DNA from: a virus
Strand: one strand, 5' to 3'
IMG/VR virus record: IMGVR_UViG_3300015371_000126
Location: 1 to 31,038 of that record
DNA length: 31,038 bases
Shown here: positions 7,949-16,360 of the stretch, in pieces
How positions within the stretch are numbered: position 1 is the stretch's first letter
Layout: the number at the start of each line of letters is the position of its first letter
Position numbers and translations under genes: made by a program
The notes under the pieces: generated by a model
What the model was told of the DNA's origin: nothing
The model's input: the letters and a program-made list of their open reading frames with translations, nothing else
Database searches by the model: none

Positions 7949-8574
7949 CGCAGGTGATCTCGTTTGAAAACTATCGGCCGATCGCGCGTTATGACGACGT
8001 CCCCTGGGCAACAGTCAGGCTGGACGAAGGCGAGACGGCGACAGGTCCCTGGACGCAAATCGACACGTTCACGCTGGCGCCGGTCGACGTAGATCCCAGC
8101 GACCCTGCGGTGCGCAATTTCACGACCAGCCTGGCCAGCGACACGATCGGGCTGTGGTATCAGCTGACGTTCATCGATGGCGTCGCTGCCTCAGAACAGC
8201 CGACGGTGCCGGTGCAGAATCTGGCCAGCGATTCGACGCCCTATGCGACCGTCGACGAACTGGCGCGCATTCTGAAAATCCGCACGCCTACGGACGATCA
8301 GACCGTCGCAATGGAACGCGTACTGCTGGCAGCCGCTGGCGAGATCAATGCCGAAATGGATCGCGCCGACGACGACGACGACCTGGCTGGCTGGCAGCTG
8401 TCGCTGGCTACTGAAGTGAACCTGGAACGTGCCGTCGAACATTGGCGCCAGCAGGAGGCGCCATTCGGTGTAATCGGTCTGGGCGGCGAACTGCCGACGC
8501 ATCTGGGGCGTGACTCCTGGGAACGGCACGCGCTGAAGCTCGCGCCGCTGAAGACGCAATGGGGCGTCGCATAG
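7945..8574 (+). CDS. Head-tail connector with N-terminal Fn3-like domain
   Basis: 209 residues in two parts. Residues 1-95 look like a fibronectin III or Ig-like beta domain (ATVRLDEGETATGPWTQI, then WYQLTFIDGVAASEQ). Residues 95-209 are helical and match gp6-like head-tail connectors (YATVDELARILKIRTPTDDQ, an acidic DDDDD turn, VNLERAVEHWRQQEAPFG). Such connectors form the adaptor ring under the portal. The Fn3-type extension may project from the neck. It starts with ATGA overlap and its TAG overlaps the next gene by 16 nt. Confidence 0.82.
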   Translation: MTQVISFENYRPIARYDDVPWATVRLDEGETATGPWTQIDTFTLAPVDVDPSDPAVRNFTTSLASDTIGLWYQLTFIDGVAASEQPTVPVQNLASDSTPYATVDELARILKIRTPTDDQTVAMERVLLAAAGEINAEMDRADDDDDLAGWQLSLATEVNLERAVEHWRQQEAPFGVIGLGGELPTHLGRDSWERHALKLAPLKTQWGVA

Positions 8575-9014
8575 GCGTTCTGCGTGAAATCCTCGACCAG
8601 ATCGCACAGCAGCTGTCTGACGCATACGACGATCTCGACGTGCCTGTGCAGGTCGTGCCGCGCGCCTGGTTCAATCCCACGCCGCCATGCATCGATATGT
8701 GGCCAGGCGAGACGACACGCGACCCAAACAGCGCGGCATTCGGCGACATTGACGGTGGCTATGTCGTCACGCTGCGCGCGCGCGTCTCGACGGCCGATGG
8801 CGACGCTGGACAGGATCTGCTGGTGGCGTTCCTAGACGACACAGACGATCTGTGCATCGCGCGTCCGCTGTTCGACGAACCCACGCTGGGAGGCATTGCC
8901 TCGTCGATCCTGGTCGAACCGCCGCTGGGTCCGTTCCAGTACCCAGACCCCAGCGGCGAAGGGTCGCTGTGGGGCTACACCTGGCGCGTGACCGTATTGG
9001 CGATCCAGTCATGA
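8559..9014 (+). CDS. Head-tail joining / tail-terminator-like protein
   Basis: 151 residues with an N-terminal helix (LREILDQIAQQLSDAYDDL) and mixed alpha-beta body (PCIDMWPGE, YVVTLRARVSTADGDAGQDLLVAFLDD) ending in a beta strand (YTWRVTVLAIQS). This matches the small neck or tail-terminator proteins found between connector and tail tube. ATG 8559 is used here, overlapping the upstream gene by 16 nt. An in-frame ATA at 8571 lies in the stop overlap (ATAG) with GGGG 6 nt before it, so initiation there is possible too. Confidence 0.75.
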   Translation: MGRRIGVLREILDQIAQQLSDAYDDLDVPVQVVPRAWFNPTPPCIDMWPGETTRDPNSAAFGDIDGGYVVTLRARVSTADGDAGQDLLVAFLDDTDDLCIARPLFDEPTLGGIASSILVEPPLGPFQYPDPSGEGSLWGYTWRVTVLAIQS

Positions 9015-9649
9015 CGACGGCGACGCAGACACCGATCAGTCTGGAGGTCGGCTGCAGACGATCGCTGCTGTGCCGGGACATTGCCAGTGGTCTGCTAGAT
9101 CAGCTGCGCCAGGGATACGAACACTGCAGCGTGCTGCAGATCCCAGAAGCGATCGACGACTGGCGCGCAGACCATCGCAGCGCGCGAAAGCGTGCAGCGC
9201 GCGCGAGGCGATTTGGCTACCGATTCCAGCCGATCAATCGCAGTCTCTACACAGACGACATATGGGCGATCAATACGTCTGCGACTCATCGGCAAGGGCG
9301 CCCGATGACAGCCAGCTATCGACGTCGTCCCAGCGACGCCCCGCTGCCCGCCTACGCCTGCGCGCGTCACAGCGTCAGAACGTATGGCGTCCTGCGTGGC
9401 GATCGCTTACGCGCCTACCTGTGGCTATACAGGGCAGGCGATCTGGCGCTAGTCAGTTCGATTCTGGGGCACGCCAGCGATCTGGCGGACGGCATCATGT
9501 TTCTGCTGTTCGATGGCGTGCTGGAGGCAGAGACGTGGCACACGCCAGGCGTGATGGTCTACAACCGCCACGACTCAGGCACAGACGGGCTGCGTTTTTT
9601 CAAAGAACGCCTCGGCTTCGCAGCTGCGGAGGTCGCCTGGCTGCCGTGA
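9011..9649 (+). CDS. GNAT/FemAB-like acyltransferase
   Basis: 212 residues. The C-terminal half carries the signature of the FemAB/GNAT superfamily: AYLWLYRAGDLALVSSILGH, LFDGVLEAETW, then DSGTDGLRFFKERLGF. The N-terminal part is Arg-rich (RSARKRAARARRFGYRF). Such enzymes transfer acyl or aminoacyl groups to sugars or peptide amines. The true donor and acceptor cannot be read here. It is the first gene of a five-gene island that splits the neck genes from the tail tube gene, coupled to its neighbours by ATGA and GTGA. Confidence 0.65.
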   Translation: MTTATQTPISLEVGCRRSLLCRDIASGLLDQLRQGYEHCSVLQIPEAIDDWRADHRSARKRAARARRFGYRFQPINRSLYTDDIWAINTSATHRQGRPMTASYRRRPSDAPLPAYACARHSVRTYGVLRGDRLRAYLWLYRAGDLALVSSILGHASDLADGIMFLLFDGVLEAETWHTPGVMVYNRHDSGTDGLRFFKERLGFAAAEVAWLP

Positions 9650-10131
9650 CTGTGCTGGCGCCGCCTCTGGATGCAGTCTCAATGCAGGCGCGACCGTACC
9701 CAGCGCACAGCCTGAAGAGGCGAGGCACGGGCCTCTGTCTCTTCGCTGCTGCATTCAGTGGCGTAAACGACGCGATCCACATGGCGCGCGCAGACATGAC
9801 GGTCGACTGCGTCGACGTCAATCACAGCGCGCTGATGCAGATGGCGACGCTGTACCCACGCGACTGGTCGTTTCATCACGACGACGCCTGGACGTTCGCA
9901 GAGGAAAGCCGAGCTGCTGGCGTGGTCTGGGATTGCGTCAGCGTCGACACGTTCACTGGCGATGCCGAACAGCGCAGCATGGCGTCACTCGACCTCTGGT
10001 GCGCATTGGCAGCCAGCCTCGTCACAGCCACTGTCACGACGACGATGCGCTGGCGTGCGCCAGACGGCTGGCGTGGGTCGCTGTTTTTCCGATCGCCCGA
10101 CGTTCACTGGCTGGTGCTGCGTCCGTGCTGA
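9646..10131 (+). CDS. SAM-dependent methyltransferase-like protein
   Basis: 161 residues with a class I Rossmann order: a Gly-containing loop in GLCLFAAAFSGVNDAIHMA (about 28-46), an acidic strand end in VDCVDVNHSAL (motif II-like), an acidic residue in HHDDAWTF, then WDCVSVDTFTGD (motif IV-like) and a terminal beta hairpin. The glycine motif is weak (AAAFSG instead of GxGxG), so the activity could be degenerate. Starts at GTG 9646 in a GTGA overlap. Neighbours suggest a sugar or other small group as acceptor, but this is inference. Confidence 0.5.
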   Translation: MTVLAPPLDAVSMQARPYPAHSLKRRGTGLCLFAAAFSGVNDAIHMARADMTVDCVDVNHSALMQMATLYPRDWSFHHDDAWTFAEESRAAGVVWDCVSVDTFTGDAEQRSMASLDLWCALAASLVTATVTTTMRWRAPDGWRGSLFFRSPDVHWLVLRPC

Positions 10132-10709
10132 ATCCAGACGACGTCACCGCCTGCCTGGTCACGCGCGGCGATCAGCCCGAAATGATCTGGCGCATTCGGG
10201 ATTTGCTGATCTTCGACAGCGTGATCGTCTGGGATAACAGCGAACGCCCAGACCGCAAAACGGCCGGTCGATACTTCGCAATGCTGGAGGCAGCTACCGA
10301 TCTCGTCTATTTCCAAGACGACGACGTGCTGGTGCCGCCTCAGACGCAGTATGCGCTGGTCGACGACTACGACGGCGAACCATGTCTGGCCAACTGGGGC
10401 CACGGCGACGATCCAGATGGTTACGACGATCTGCCGCTGGTCTGCGGCGGTGCGATCGTCGACAGGCGCGCAGCCCTCGACGCGATGCTGCGCTGGGCAC
10501 GCTATTACCCGCTGGACGAAGCGTGGGACTACGAAGCCGATTTCGCTGTCGGCGCGCTGTATGAATCCTTCCGTCATGTTTGGCTGTCATTCGATATCCA
10601 GATGGACGTCGCACAGCATCCCAGTCGTCTGTGTAACCAGCCCTGGCAGCGCGATCTAAAACGGGCGGTCACAGAACAGGCGCGGTCGCTGCGCCAGGTA
10701 GTCGCATGA
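10125..10709 (+). CDS. GT-A (family 2-like) glycosyltransferase, short form
   Basis: 194 residues with the N-terminal nucleotide-sugar fold VTACLVTRGD, then VIVWDNSERPD, and a metal-binding acidic motif DLVYFQDDDVLVP (D65-D67). A later CGGAIVDRRAALDAML and an acidic LDEAWDYEADF segment fit the acceptor-side helix with a catalytic acidic residue. It is shorter than typical family 2 enzymes and lacks membrane segments, so it is probably cytosolic. GTG 10125 overlaps the previous stop by 7 nt. Donor and acceptor unknown; a phage virion glycan is a reasonable guess. Confidence 0.78.
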   Translation: MLNPDDVTACLVTRGDQPEMIWRIRDLLIFDSVIVWDNSERPDRKTAGRYFAMLEAATDLVYFQDDDVLVPPQTQYALVDDYDGEPCLANWGHGDDPDGYDDLPLVCGGAIVDRRAALDAMLRWARYYPLDEAWDYEADFAVGALYESFRHVWLSFDIQMDVAQHPSRLCNQPWQRDLKRAVTEQARSLRQVVA

Positions 10710-11443
10710 AAGACAGGGCGCCGTTCGACATGGCAGACCTGGCCGAACTGGAACTGTGCCTGCTGGAACGCGCAGCGCGCGTCGTCTCTATGGCCGAAAT
10801 CATCGACGGCGACGACGACACAGGCGTAATCGGTCTGCGTCACGACGTCGACAATTTCATCGAACCAGCTGTCAGCCTCGCTGCCTGGGAAGGCGACAGA
10901 GGCTACCGCGCCACATATTTCGTGCTGCATACGGCGCCCTACTGGACAGACAAAGTTCTGCTGCGCGATTCGCTGGCAGCGATCAGCGAACAGGGTCACG
11001 AAATCGGTTTCCACCTGAACGCGATTACGCAGGCGCTAGAGACGGGCGGCGATCCGCTGGACCTGCTAGACGAGGCGGTCGAGGAACTGCGCAGCTATGG
11101 CTATGCCGTGCGGGGCGTGGTCGCGCATGGCGACGCTGCCTGTTACACACACACGTTTGTAAATGACGAGATCTTCAGCGAATCGCCTCGACCAGACTGG
11201 GGCGCACCAGATCGTCTGATCGGCGGACGCGTCCAGCTGAAGCCTGTGTCGCGCGCCAAATTCGGTTTCGACTACGACCCGAACTGGATCACGCGCAGCG
11301 ATTACCTGTCTGATTCGGGCGGTCGCTGGTCACAGCCGTTCGACGAGGTCTGCGAGCGTTTCCCTTCGCTGATCGGCCAGCTGCACATTCTCTGGCATCC
11401 AGACTGGTGGTCGCAGGCGTTCCCACAGGCGGTCGCCGCCTAG
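10706..11443 (+). CDS. NodB-type polysaccharide deacetylase-like protein
   Basis: 245 residues. NodB motifs are visible in order: LRHDVD (residues 44-49, metal and base Asp), YRATYFVL (67-74), GHEIGFHLN with the metal-binding His103, GVVAHGD and a late LHILWHPDWW. Family members remove N-acetyl or other acyl groups from sugars. There is no signal peptide, unlike peptidoglycan deacetylases, so it probably acts on cytosolic sugars or nascent virions. Coupled by ATGA to the glycosyltransferase upstream and directly abutting the next one. Confidence 0.75.
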   Translation: MKDRAPFDMADLAELELCLLERAARVVSMAEIIDGDDDTGVIGLRHDVDNFIEPAVSLAAWEGDRGYRATYFVLHTAPYWTDKVLLRDSLAAISEQGHEIGFHLNAITQALETGGDPLDLLDEAVEELRSYGYAVRGVVAHGDAACYTHTFVNDEIFSESPRPDWGAPDRLIGGRVQLKPVSRAKFGFDYDPNWITRSDYLSDSGGRWSQPFDEVCERFPSLIGQLHILWHPDWWSQAFPQAVAA

Positions 11444-12433
11444 ATGCCGTCTCTGTGGTTCGTCGTGCCCGTTCACGGGAGGCTACCGCTCGCCCTAATC
11501 TGCCTCCGTCAGCTGCGCCAGACCTGTGATGCGCTGACGGCAGACGGCGTGGACGCCACGGCTGTCGTGGTTGCCGACGCAGACGATCTGCGCGCGCTGC
11601 GTCATCGCCTCGACCGTCGCCTACTGGGATTCGGCAGCGTCGAACGCGATAACGCCTACCTGAGTCGGCGCTACAACGACGGCATTCAGCTGGCGTGCGA
11701 TCGACCGCTGCCGCCTCGACGACGCGACGCCACGCACGGCGAATATCTGGTCGCAGGCGTTCGGGCCTATCGTGGCCACCAGCCAGGCGTCGTCTTCGCA
11801 GCCAGCCTGGACCGTGGCGCCGAATCGCGCGCGATCTACAGAGGCGATCTTCGCCTACTGCGGCGCGTGCGTCCTGGGCTGCGTCCAGACAGCTGGCAGC
11901 TGCCCGACGGCTGGGACCCAGAACGAGCTGCGGATTACGTCGTGCCGTGTGGATCTGACGACTGGATCGACCATCGCATCCTGCTTTCGTTGCCTGACCA
12001 GCGCACGGTCGTCGGGTTTCAGCACATCGCATTCGTCAGAGAAGACGGCCGGGAAATGGTCGCACGTCATCTGGCGTACACAGGTGGCTGCGGCATTCGG
12101 ATCTACCCTCGCCAGCTGCTGGAGGCGCTGACGTTTAGACCAGGCGACGAAGACAGACAGCGCGCCTGCGATACGTCGATTTTGACGAACCTACGCACGC
12201 AGCACGGCGATCGAATGCGAGTTCGGCACGTCGCCATCGATCCACGGCAGATCGTCGACTGGAAATCTGGCGCGCAGCAGCTGAACAGCTATTCGATGAT
12301 TGCCCAGCACAGGGCTGAACGGTCGTGGGACGACCCATTCGCCGCGCTGGCAGACCTCTTCCCTGCGCAATCCCTGCGCGCCATGCGTGCGCACTACGCG
12401 CGCGCGCAACCACCGCAGGCGGTGTACGCCTGA
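11444..12433 (+). CDS. Glycosyltransferase, GT-A family
   Basis: 329 residues. The N-terminus FVVPVHGRLPLALICLRQL is a family 2 start; the metal/donor motif is CGSDDWID (D172-D173), followed by a GFQHIAFV strand and an acceptor-side GGCGIRIYPRQLLEAL. The central segment (about 85-165) is Arg-rich and unusual for the family. There are no membrane segments. The ATG starts right after the deacetylase TAG, and the gene is the last of the island: 26 nt with a GAGGGAGGG site separate it from the tail tube gene. Confidence 0.8.
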   Translation: MPSLWFVVPVHGRLPLALICLRQLRQTCDALTADGVDATAVVVADADDLRALRHRLDRRLLGFGSVERDNAYLSRRYNDGIQLACDRPLPPRRRDATHGEYLVAGVRAYRGHQPGVVFAASLDRGAESRAIYRGDLRLLRRVRPGLRPDSWQLPDGWDPERAADYVVPCGSDDWIDHRILLSLPDQRTVVGFQHIAFVREDGREMVARHLAYTGGCGIRIYPRQLLEALTFRPGDEDRQRACDTSILTNLRTQHGDRMRVRHVAIDPRQIVDWKSGAQQLNSYSMIAQHRAERSWDDPFAALADLFPAQSLRAMRAHYARAQPPQAVYA

Positions 12434-12459
12434 CCACAGTAGAGGGAGGGTAGATCGGC

Positions 12460-12876
12460 ATGTCGTATACGAAGATTGTCGCGCTGCACGATCGAATCGA
12501 GATCGACGGCACGGACGTTTCTAACTCATTCAATGAGTTCGGGTTCACGTCCGAACACACGGAGGTCGATGCATCCGGCTTCAGTGTCACCGGTACCGAC
12601 GAGACGCTGCCTGGCAACACGCAGCAGGGCTTCACTGGCACAGCGTTCATGTCTGAAGAGTTCATCGCACTAGTCGCGCCGCTGCACGCGAATAAAACGG
12701 TCGTCGAAATTCTCTGGCAGCCGAATGGGCTGGTGAATAGCGCTGCGACCACGTTTTTTGGAAACTGCACAATCAACACGTTCAGCCCGACTGACACGCG
12801 TGGGTCAGTCTCGACGATGGCGTTCACGGCAAAGCCTGCAGACGAGGACGGTATCCAGTCGGGCGCCGGGACCTAG
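12460..12876 (+). CDS. Major tail (tube) protein
   Basis: 138 residues, beta-rich, matching small siphophage tail tube subunits: HDRIEIDGTDVSNSFNEFGF, then VDASGFSVTGTDETLPG, then FFGNCTINTFSPTDTRGSVST. Many copies stack to form the tube. GAGGGAGGG at 12443-12451 gives a strong ribosome binding site before ATG 12460, one of only a few non-overlapping starts in the operon, fitting high expression. It is directly upstream of the frameshifted chaperone. Confidence 0.85.
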   Translation: MSYTKIVALHDRIEIDGTDVSNSFNEFGFTSEHTEVDASGFSVTGTDETLPGNTQQGFTGTAFMSEEFIALVAPLHANKTVVEILWQPNGLVNSAATTFFGNCTINTFSPTDTRGSVSTMAFTAKPADEDGIQSGAGT

Positions 12877-12893
12877 ACTAGACAGGAGGTCGC

Positions 12894-13424
12894 ATGGCCG
12901 AATCCGACGCTGGATTCCAGATCGGCGGCGTCGTCTATCCATTTCCGACGCTGGATTCACTCGACCTGGACGAAGCCGAGCTGTTGTACCTGGCCAGTGG
13001 CTGGGGCATCGAAGATTTCGTCATCGATCCAGACGATGCCAATGTCGGCGAGGTCGCCAAACGCTTGATACGCGCCTCGACGCTGAAGGCGCTGGCGACG
13101 ATCGCCTATAGACGTGCGCATCCAGACGTCGACGAGGCGTTCGCAGCGGCGCTGGCTGGTAAGGCAAACGCAATGGGCGCCCTGACGGCGCTGATGACAC
13201 GGGGAGACGATGCAGACCCCCCGTCCGAGGCGCCGACGAACGGCGCGACGCCATCATCGAACGAAATCGCCTCGTCAGAGAACGTCTCGTCAGACTCACC
13301 GAACGCGATTTCTGGGAACGCTTCAGAGACGAATTCGGCCGAACAGGACGACGACCAGCTGACTACGTCGACGCCCGCGTCTCACACGTCACGGGGTACA
13401 CACGCGCCACAGCCGGTTCGATGA
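12894..13424 (+). CDS. Tail assembly chaperone, zero-frame product (gpG-like)
   Basis: 176 residues. Residues 1-105 are a helical domain typical of tail assembly chaperones (VVYPFPTLDSLDLDEAELLYL, then a long helix to about 100). They hold the tape measure during tail assembly. The C-terminus after residue 110 is Ser/Thr/Asn-rich and overprinted on a second frame. AGGAGG at 12883-12888 precedes ATG 12894. The zero frame ends at TGA 13422-13424; a longer product arises by the -1 shift described in the next entry. Confidence 0.85.
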   Translation: MAESDAGFQIGGVVYPFPTLDSLDLDEAELLYLASGWGIEDFVIDPDDANVGEVAKRLIRASTLKALATIAYRRAHPDVDEAFAAALAGKANAMGALTALMTRGDDADPPSEAPTNGATPSSNEIASSENVSSDSPNAISGNASETNSAEQDDDQLTTSTPASHTSRGTHAPQPVR

Positions 13425-13477
13425 GGCCTGCTGATCTGCTGGCAGCCCTAGACATATTCAATGCGCTATTCAGCTGA
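12894..13477 (+). CDS. Tail assembly chaperone, -1 frameshift product (gpGT-like)
   Basis: Shifting back one base at CCCCCCG (13217-13223) fuses the chaperone domain to a C-terminal domain of about 85 residues in the -1 frame. That frame reads as a charged helix (ERNRLVRERLVRLTERDFW), then RPADYVDARV, then SMRPADLLAALDIFNALF, exactly the pattern of the T domain of tail chaperones, and ends at TGA 13475-13477, overlapping the next ATG as TGATG. The fused product has 194 residues. The -1 frame has no start of its own, so only frameshifting expresses it. Efficiency is unknown. Confidence 0.88.
13217..13223 (+). other. -1 ribosomal slippery site CCCCCCG
   Basis: Heptamer C CCC CCG in the zero frame (codons 13218 CCC and 13221 CCG). 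After a one-base slip both tRNAs re-pair as CCC CCC, which fits tandem slippage. It lies about 200 nt before the zero-frame stop. GC-rich sequence follows directly; I did not define a pseudoknot. Confidence 0.85.
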
Positions 13478-13875
13478 TGGCAGCTAGTCGCGCGCTGCGT
13501 GTGCGTGGTCTGCGTGAACTGAATCGGGCGTTCGCCCTCGCCGACGCGACGTATCAGCGTGACTATCACGCCAGCCTGCGAAAGATCGCCGAACCAGTCA
13601 GGCGAGACGCAGAACGCCTGGCAGGCGACGAGGTCCGCAATGTCCATCCAGGCGACGACTGGGCAGGTATGCGCGTTGGCATCACGCGCAGGCTGGTCTA
13701 CGTCGCACCGCAGAAGCGAGGTAGCAAGCGAGGCACAAAGAAACGCCCGAACCTGGCGCCGCTGCTGATGGACAGGGCGATGCAGCCAGCGCTGGATTCT
13801 GGCGTCGGCGGCGTGACGGCCGAATTCGGTCTGCTGCTGGATCACATGGCGTCCGTCTGGGGTCGCGGTGGCTAA
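13477..13875 (+). CDS. HK97 gp10-like tail/neck protein
   Basis: 132 residues, starting RALRVRGLRELNRAFALAD with a long helix, then KIAEPVRRDAERLAGDEV, a beta region with GMRVGITRRLVYVAPQKRG, and a final LMDRAMQPALDSGV helix. This resembles HK97 gp10-like small proteins and other minor tail proteins. In most siphophages this gene lies before the tail tube gene; here it follows the chaperone. Its start overlaps the frameshifted product's stop, and it overlaps the tape measure start by 8 nt. Confidence 0.7.
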   Translation: MAASRALRVRGLRELNRAFALADATYQRDYHASLRKIAEPVRRDAERLAGDEVRNVHPGDDWAGMRVGITRRLVYVAPQKRGSKRGTKKRPNLAPLLMDRAMQPALDSGVGGVTAEFGLLLDHMASVWGRGG

Positions 13876-16360
13876 CAGAAAACTCATCGTCGAGATCATC
13901 GGCGACAGCTCGTCGCTGGAACGTGCATTCGGCCGATCGGCGAAAGGCGCCAAAGCCTTTGGCACCAGCCTGATCGGCATAAACCAGGGCGTCAAAGCCT
14001 CGACCGTGGCGCTGGCTGGTGGCGTCGGGTCGCTGTCGGCATTCGGGCTGGCCAGTCTGAATGCATCGGCGCACTACGGCGACGCCATGCAGCGCATCGT
14101 CGGGCTGTCGGGAGTCGCGCAGGACAGCGTCAACCAGTTTTCTGACGAGGTCCTGAACCTGTCGCGCAGCGTCGGGCGCGGTCCGCAGGAACTGGCAGAA
14201 GCGCTGTTTTTCATCACGTCGTCGGGCATCGATGCAGCCCACGCAATGGACGTGCTGAAGGTGTCCGCAGAGGCATCTGCAGCAGGGCTGGGACAGACGC
14301 AGGTGGTCGCCGACGCCATTACGTCAGCGATGAACGCCTACGGTCCGGCAGTCGTCGACGCCACGCGCGCGACAGACGTTCTGGTCGCCACCGTTCGTGA
14401 GGGTAAAGGCGAGGCGGCCGATTTCGCTGGCGTCATCGGCAACGTCACCGCCTTTGCATCACAGCTGGGCGTCAGTTTTGAGGACGTCGGCGCAGCGCTG
14501 GCAGCGATGACGAGGCTGGGCACAGATGCAGAGACGTCGGCGATTCAGCTGCAGCAGGTTTTCAGCGCGCTGGTCAAAGTCTCGCCAGCCTCCGAAAAGG
14601 CGTTCCGATCAGTCGGGCTATCCAGCGCTGCGCTGCGCAAGGAACTGCGCGAACGCGGGCTGCTGGCCACGCTACAGACGCTGAAAACAGCGTTCGGCGG
14701 TAACGAAGTCGCAATGGCTGGCGCCTTCCGTGAAATTCGCGCGCTGCGCGGCGTCTTCTCGCTGATCGGCAACCAGGCGCAGACCACGGCTGGGATCTTC
14801 GATCGCATGTCGCACAGCGCGGGATCGCTAGAGACGGCTTTCGGTGCCGTCAAGGAAGACGACCTGAACCGCTGGCGCCGATTCAGCGCCACAGTCGACA
14901 CGCTGAAAATCAAACTGGGTGGCGCGCTATCTAAGCCGCTGACAGAGGCAGCCGACGACGCCCTACACCTACTCAATGTCCTAGAGAAGCTGGCAGCCGT
15001 CAGAATTCCCGTTATCAAAATTCCCTTTACGACGGTCAAGGTCCCTGGCCAAAAAGAGGGGACGACGCTAGGCGACATTTTCGAGAAATCCCTGTTTATC
15101 GGGCCGGAGGCCGTCCAGTCGATAATCGACATTATCCAGGGCAGTGGCGATAAGGTCGGCGATGCTGGCAGTAAGGCATTCGCCAAAGAGATCCAGAAGA
15201 TTCGGGATAAGTTCGGCGCTGCACGTCTGGGTCCGCCTGCGCCTGGTGCAAACCAGACACCGTTCATGAAAGAGATCGAACGGATTAGAAAGCAGTATCA
15301 GGTGGCGATTCCACCTGGCGTGTTCATCGGCCAAAGTGGAATCTTTGGCGCCGACACACGAAAGATCACGACGAAGCTGGTCGAACAGCGCAATAAGGTT
15401 TTCGACGCGATGATCGGTCGCCAGCGCGATCGTGTGCAGGACGTGCCATCGCTACAGGGACAGGTCGCAGCGCTGACGCGCATCGGCAGTCTGCTACAGC
15501 AGCGCCTCGACAAAACGAAAGACGCGACGCGACGGCTGAACCTGGAACAGCAGATTCTGGAAAACAGCCGCGCCGTTCAGGCGGCACGACAGGACATTCA
15601 GGACGCCTTTCTAGACCGCCTCGGCTTCAGGCTGACGAAGGCAGAGGCGACAGCGGGGCTGAAGGACGACGTCGCAGCGCTGGCCACGATCAATGCCGAA
15701 CTGGCCAAGCGCATCGAAGCCGAAAAGGACGTCAATCGGAAACTGCAGCTCGAACAGCAGCTGTTCGACAATCAGCAGAAGCTGCGCCAGAAGAGGCAGC
15801 AGCAGGCTGACGCTGCGCAGTTCAGACAGCTGGGGTTGGGTCCGACAGGCGACAAACTGATTCCGACCGTGCCACGGCTGCAGAAGGAACTGGGCACGAT
15901 CGAAAACCTAGTGTCAGGTACGTTCCTCGACACGACGAAAACGCAGTCTGTCTTTCGCCAGATCGCCAACGTGCTGTCGGCAGGCGTCGACAACGTCAGC
16001 GGCAATGTGCGCCAGGCGATCCAGCAGATGCTGTCTGACATAGATCGGCAGCTGCGCGATCACCAGTCTGGCCATCAGACGCGCGCACGCGTCGTCGACA
16101 CAGATCGAATCCTGTCTGGGCTGGGTCTGTCGCCAGACCAGATCCGTGAGGCGAAAGCCAAGCTGGCGCATCTGACTGTGACGCCACCGCCGACAGTGAC
16201 CAGGCAGGGTCGTGCGCTGCCAGCTGGCGCCGTCGTCGCTGGAGGCGACACGCTGGTTCAAGTCTTCGTCGGCGGTAAGCAGGTCGAAGCTGTCGTCACT
16301 CGACAGCAGCAGACGCGCGCACGGCGCAATCCGCCTCGTCGTCGAGGCGGACACCGATAG
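13868..16360 (+). CDS. Tape measure protein
   Basis: 830 residues, the longest gene, sets tail length and is packed inside the tail tube. Residues 1-330 are a TP901-type tail domain (SSSLERAFGRSAKG, ALAGGVGSLSAFGLA hydrophobic segment, ELAEALFFITSSGIDAA). Residues 529-597 and 598-666 are two copies of a helical unit of the type VAALTRIGSLLQQRLDKT, KDATRRLNLEQQ. The C-terminus is basic (TRARRNPPRRRGGHR). Starts at GTG 13868 and ends at TAG that overlaps an in-frame ATA of the next gene. Confidence 0.93.
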   Translation: MANRKLIVEIIGDSSSLERAFGRSAKGAKAFGTSLIGINQGVKASTVALAGGVGSLSAFGLASLNASAHYGDAMQRIVGLSGVAQDSVNQFSDEVLNLSRSVGRGPQELAEALFFITSSGIDAAHAMDVLKVSAEASAAGLGQTQVVADAITSAMNAYGPAVVDATRATDVLVATVREGKGEAADFAGVIGNVTAFASQLGVSFEDVGAALAAMTRLGTDAETSAIQLQQVFSALVKVSPASEKAFRSVGLSSAALRKELRERGLLATLQTLKTAFGGNEVAMAGAFREIRALRGVFSLIGNQAQTTAGIFDRMSHSAGSLETAFGAVKEDDLNRWRRFSATVDTLKIKLGGALSKPLTEAADDALHLLNVLEKLAAVRIPVIKIPFTTVKVPGQKEGTTLGDIFEKSLFIGPEAVQSIIDIIQGSGDKVGDAGSKAFAKEIQKIRDKFGAARLGPPAPGANQTPFMKEIERIRKQYQVAIPPGVFIGQSGIFGADTRKITTKLVEQRNKVFDAMIGRQRDRVQDVPSLQGQVAALTRIGSLLQQRLDKTKDATRRLNLEQQILENSRAVQAARQDIQDAFLDRLGFRLTKAEATAGLKDDVAALATINAELAKRIEAEKDVNRKLQLEQQLFDNQQKLRQKRQQQADAAQFRQLGLGPTGDKLIPTVPRLQKELGTIENLVSGTFLDTTKTQSVFRQIANVLSAGVDNVSGNVRQAIQQMLSDIDRQLRDHQSGHQTRARVVDTDRILSGLGLSPDQIREAKAKLAHLTVTPPPTVTRQGRALPAGAVVAGGDTLVQVFVGGKQVEAVVTRQQQTRARRNPPRRRGGHR

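Noticed and set aside
13425-13477. Noncoding gap before the gp10-like gene
   Set aside because: It is coding in the -1 frame as the end of the frameshifted tail chaperone.
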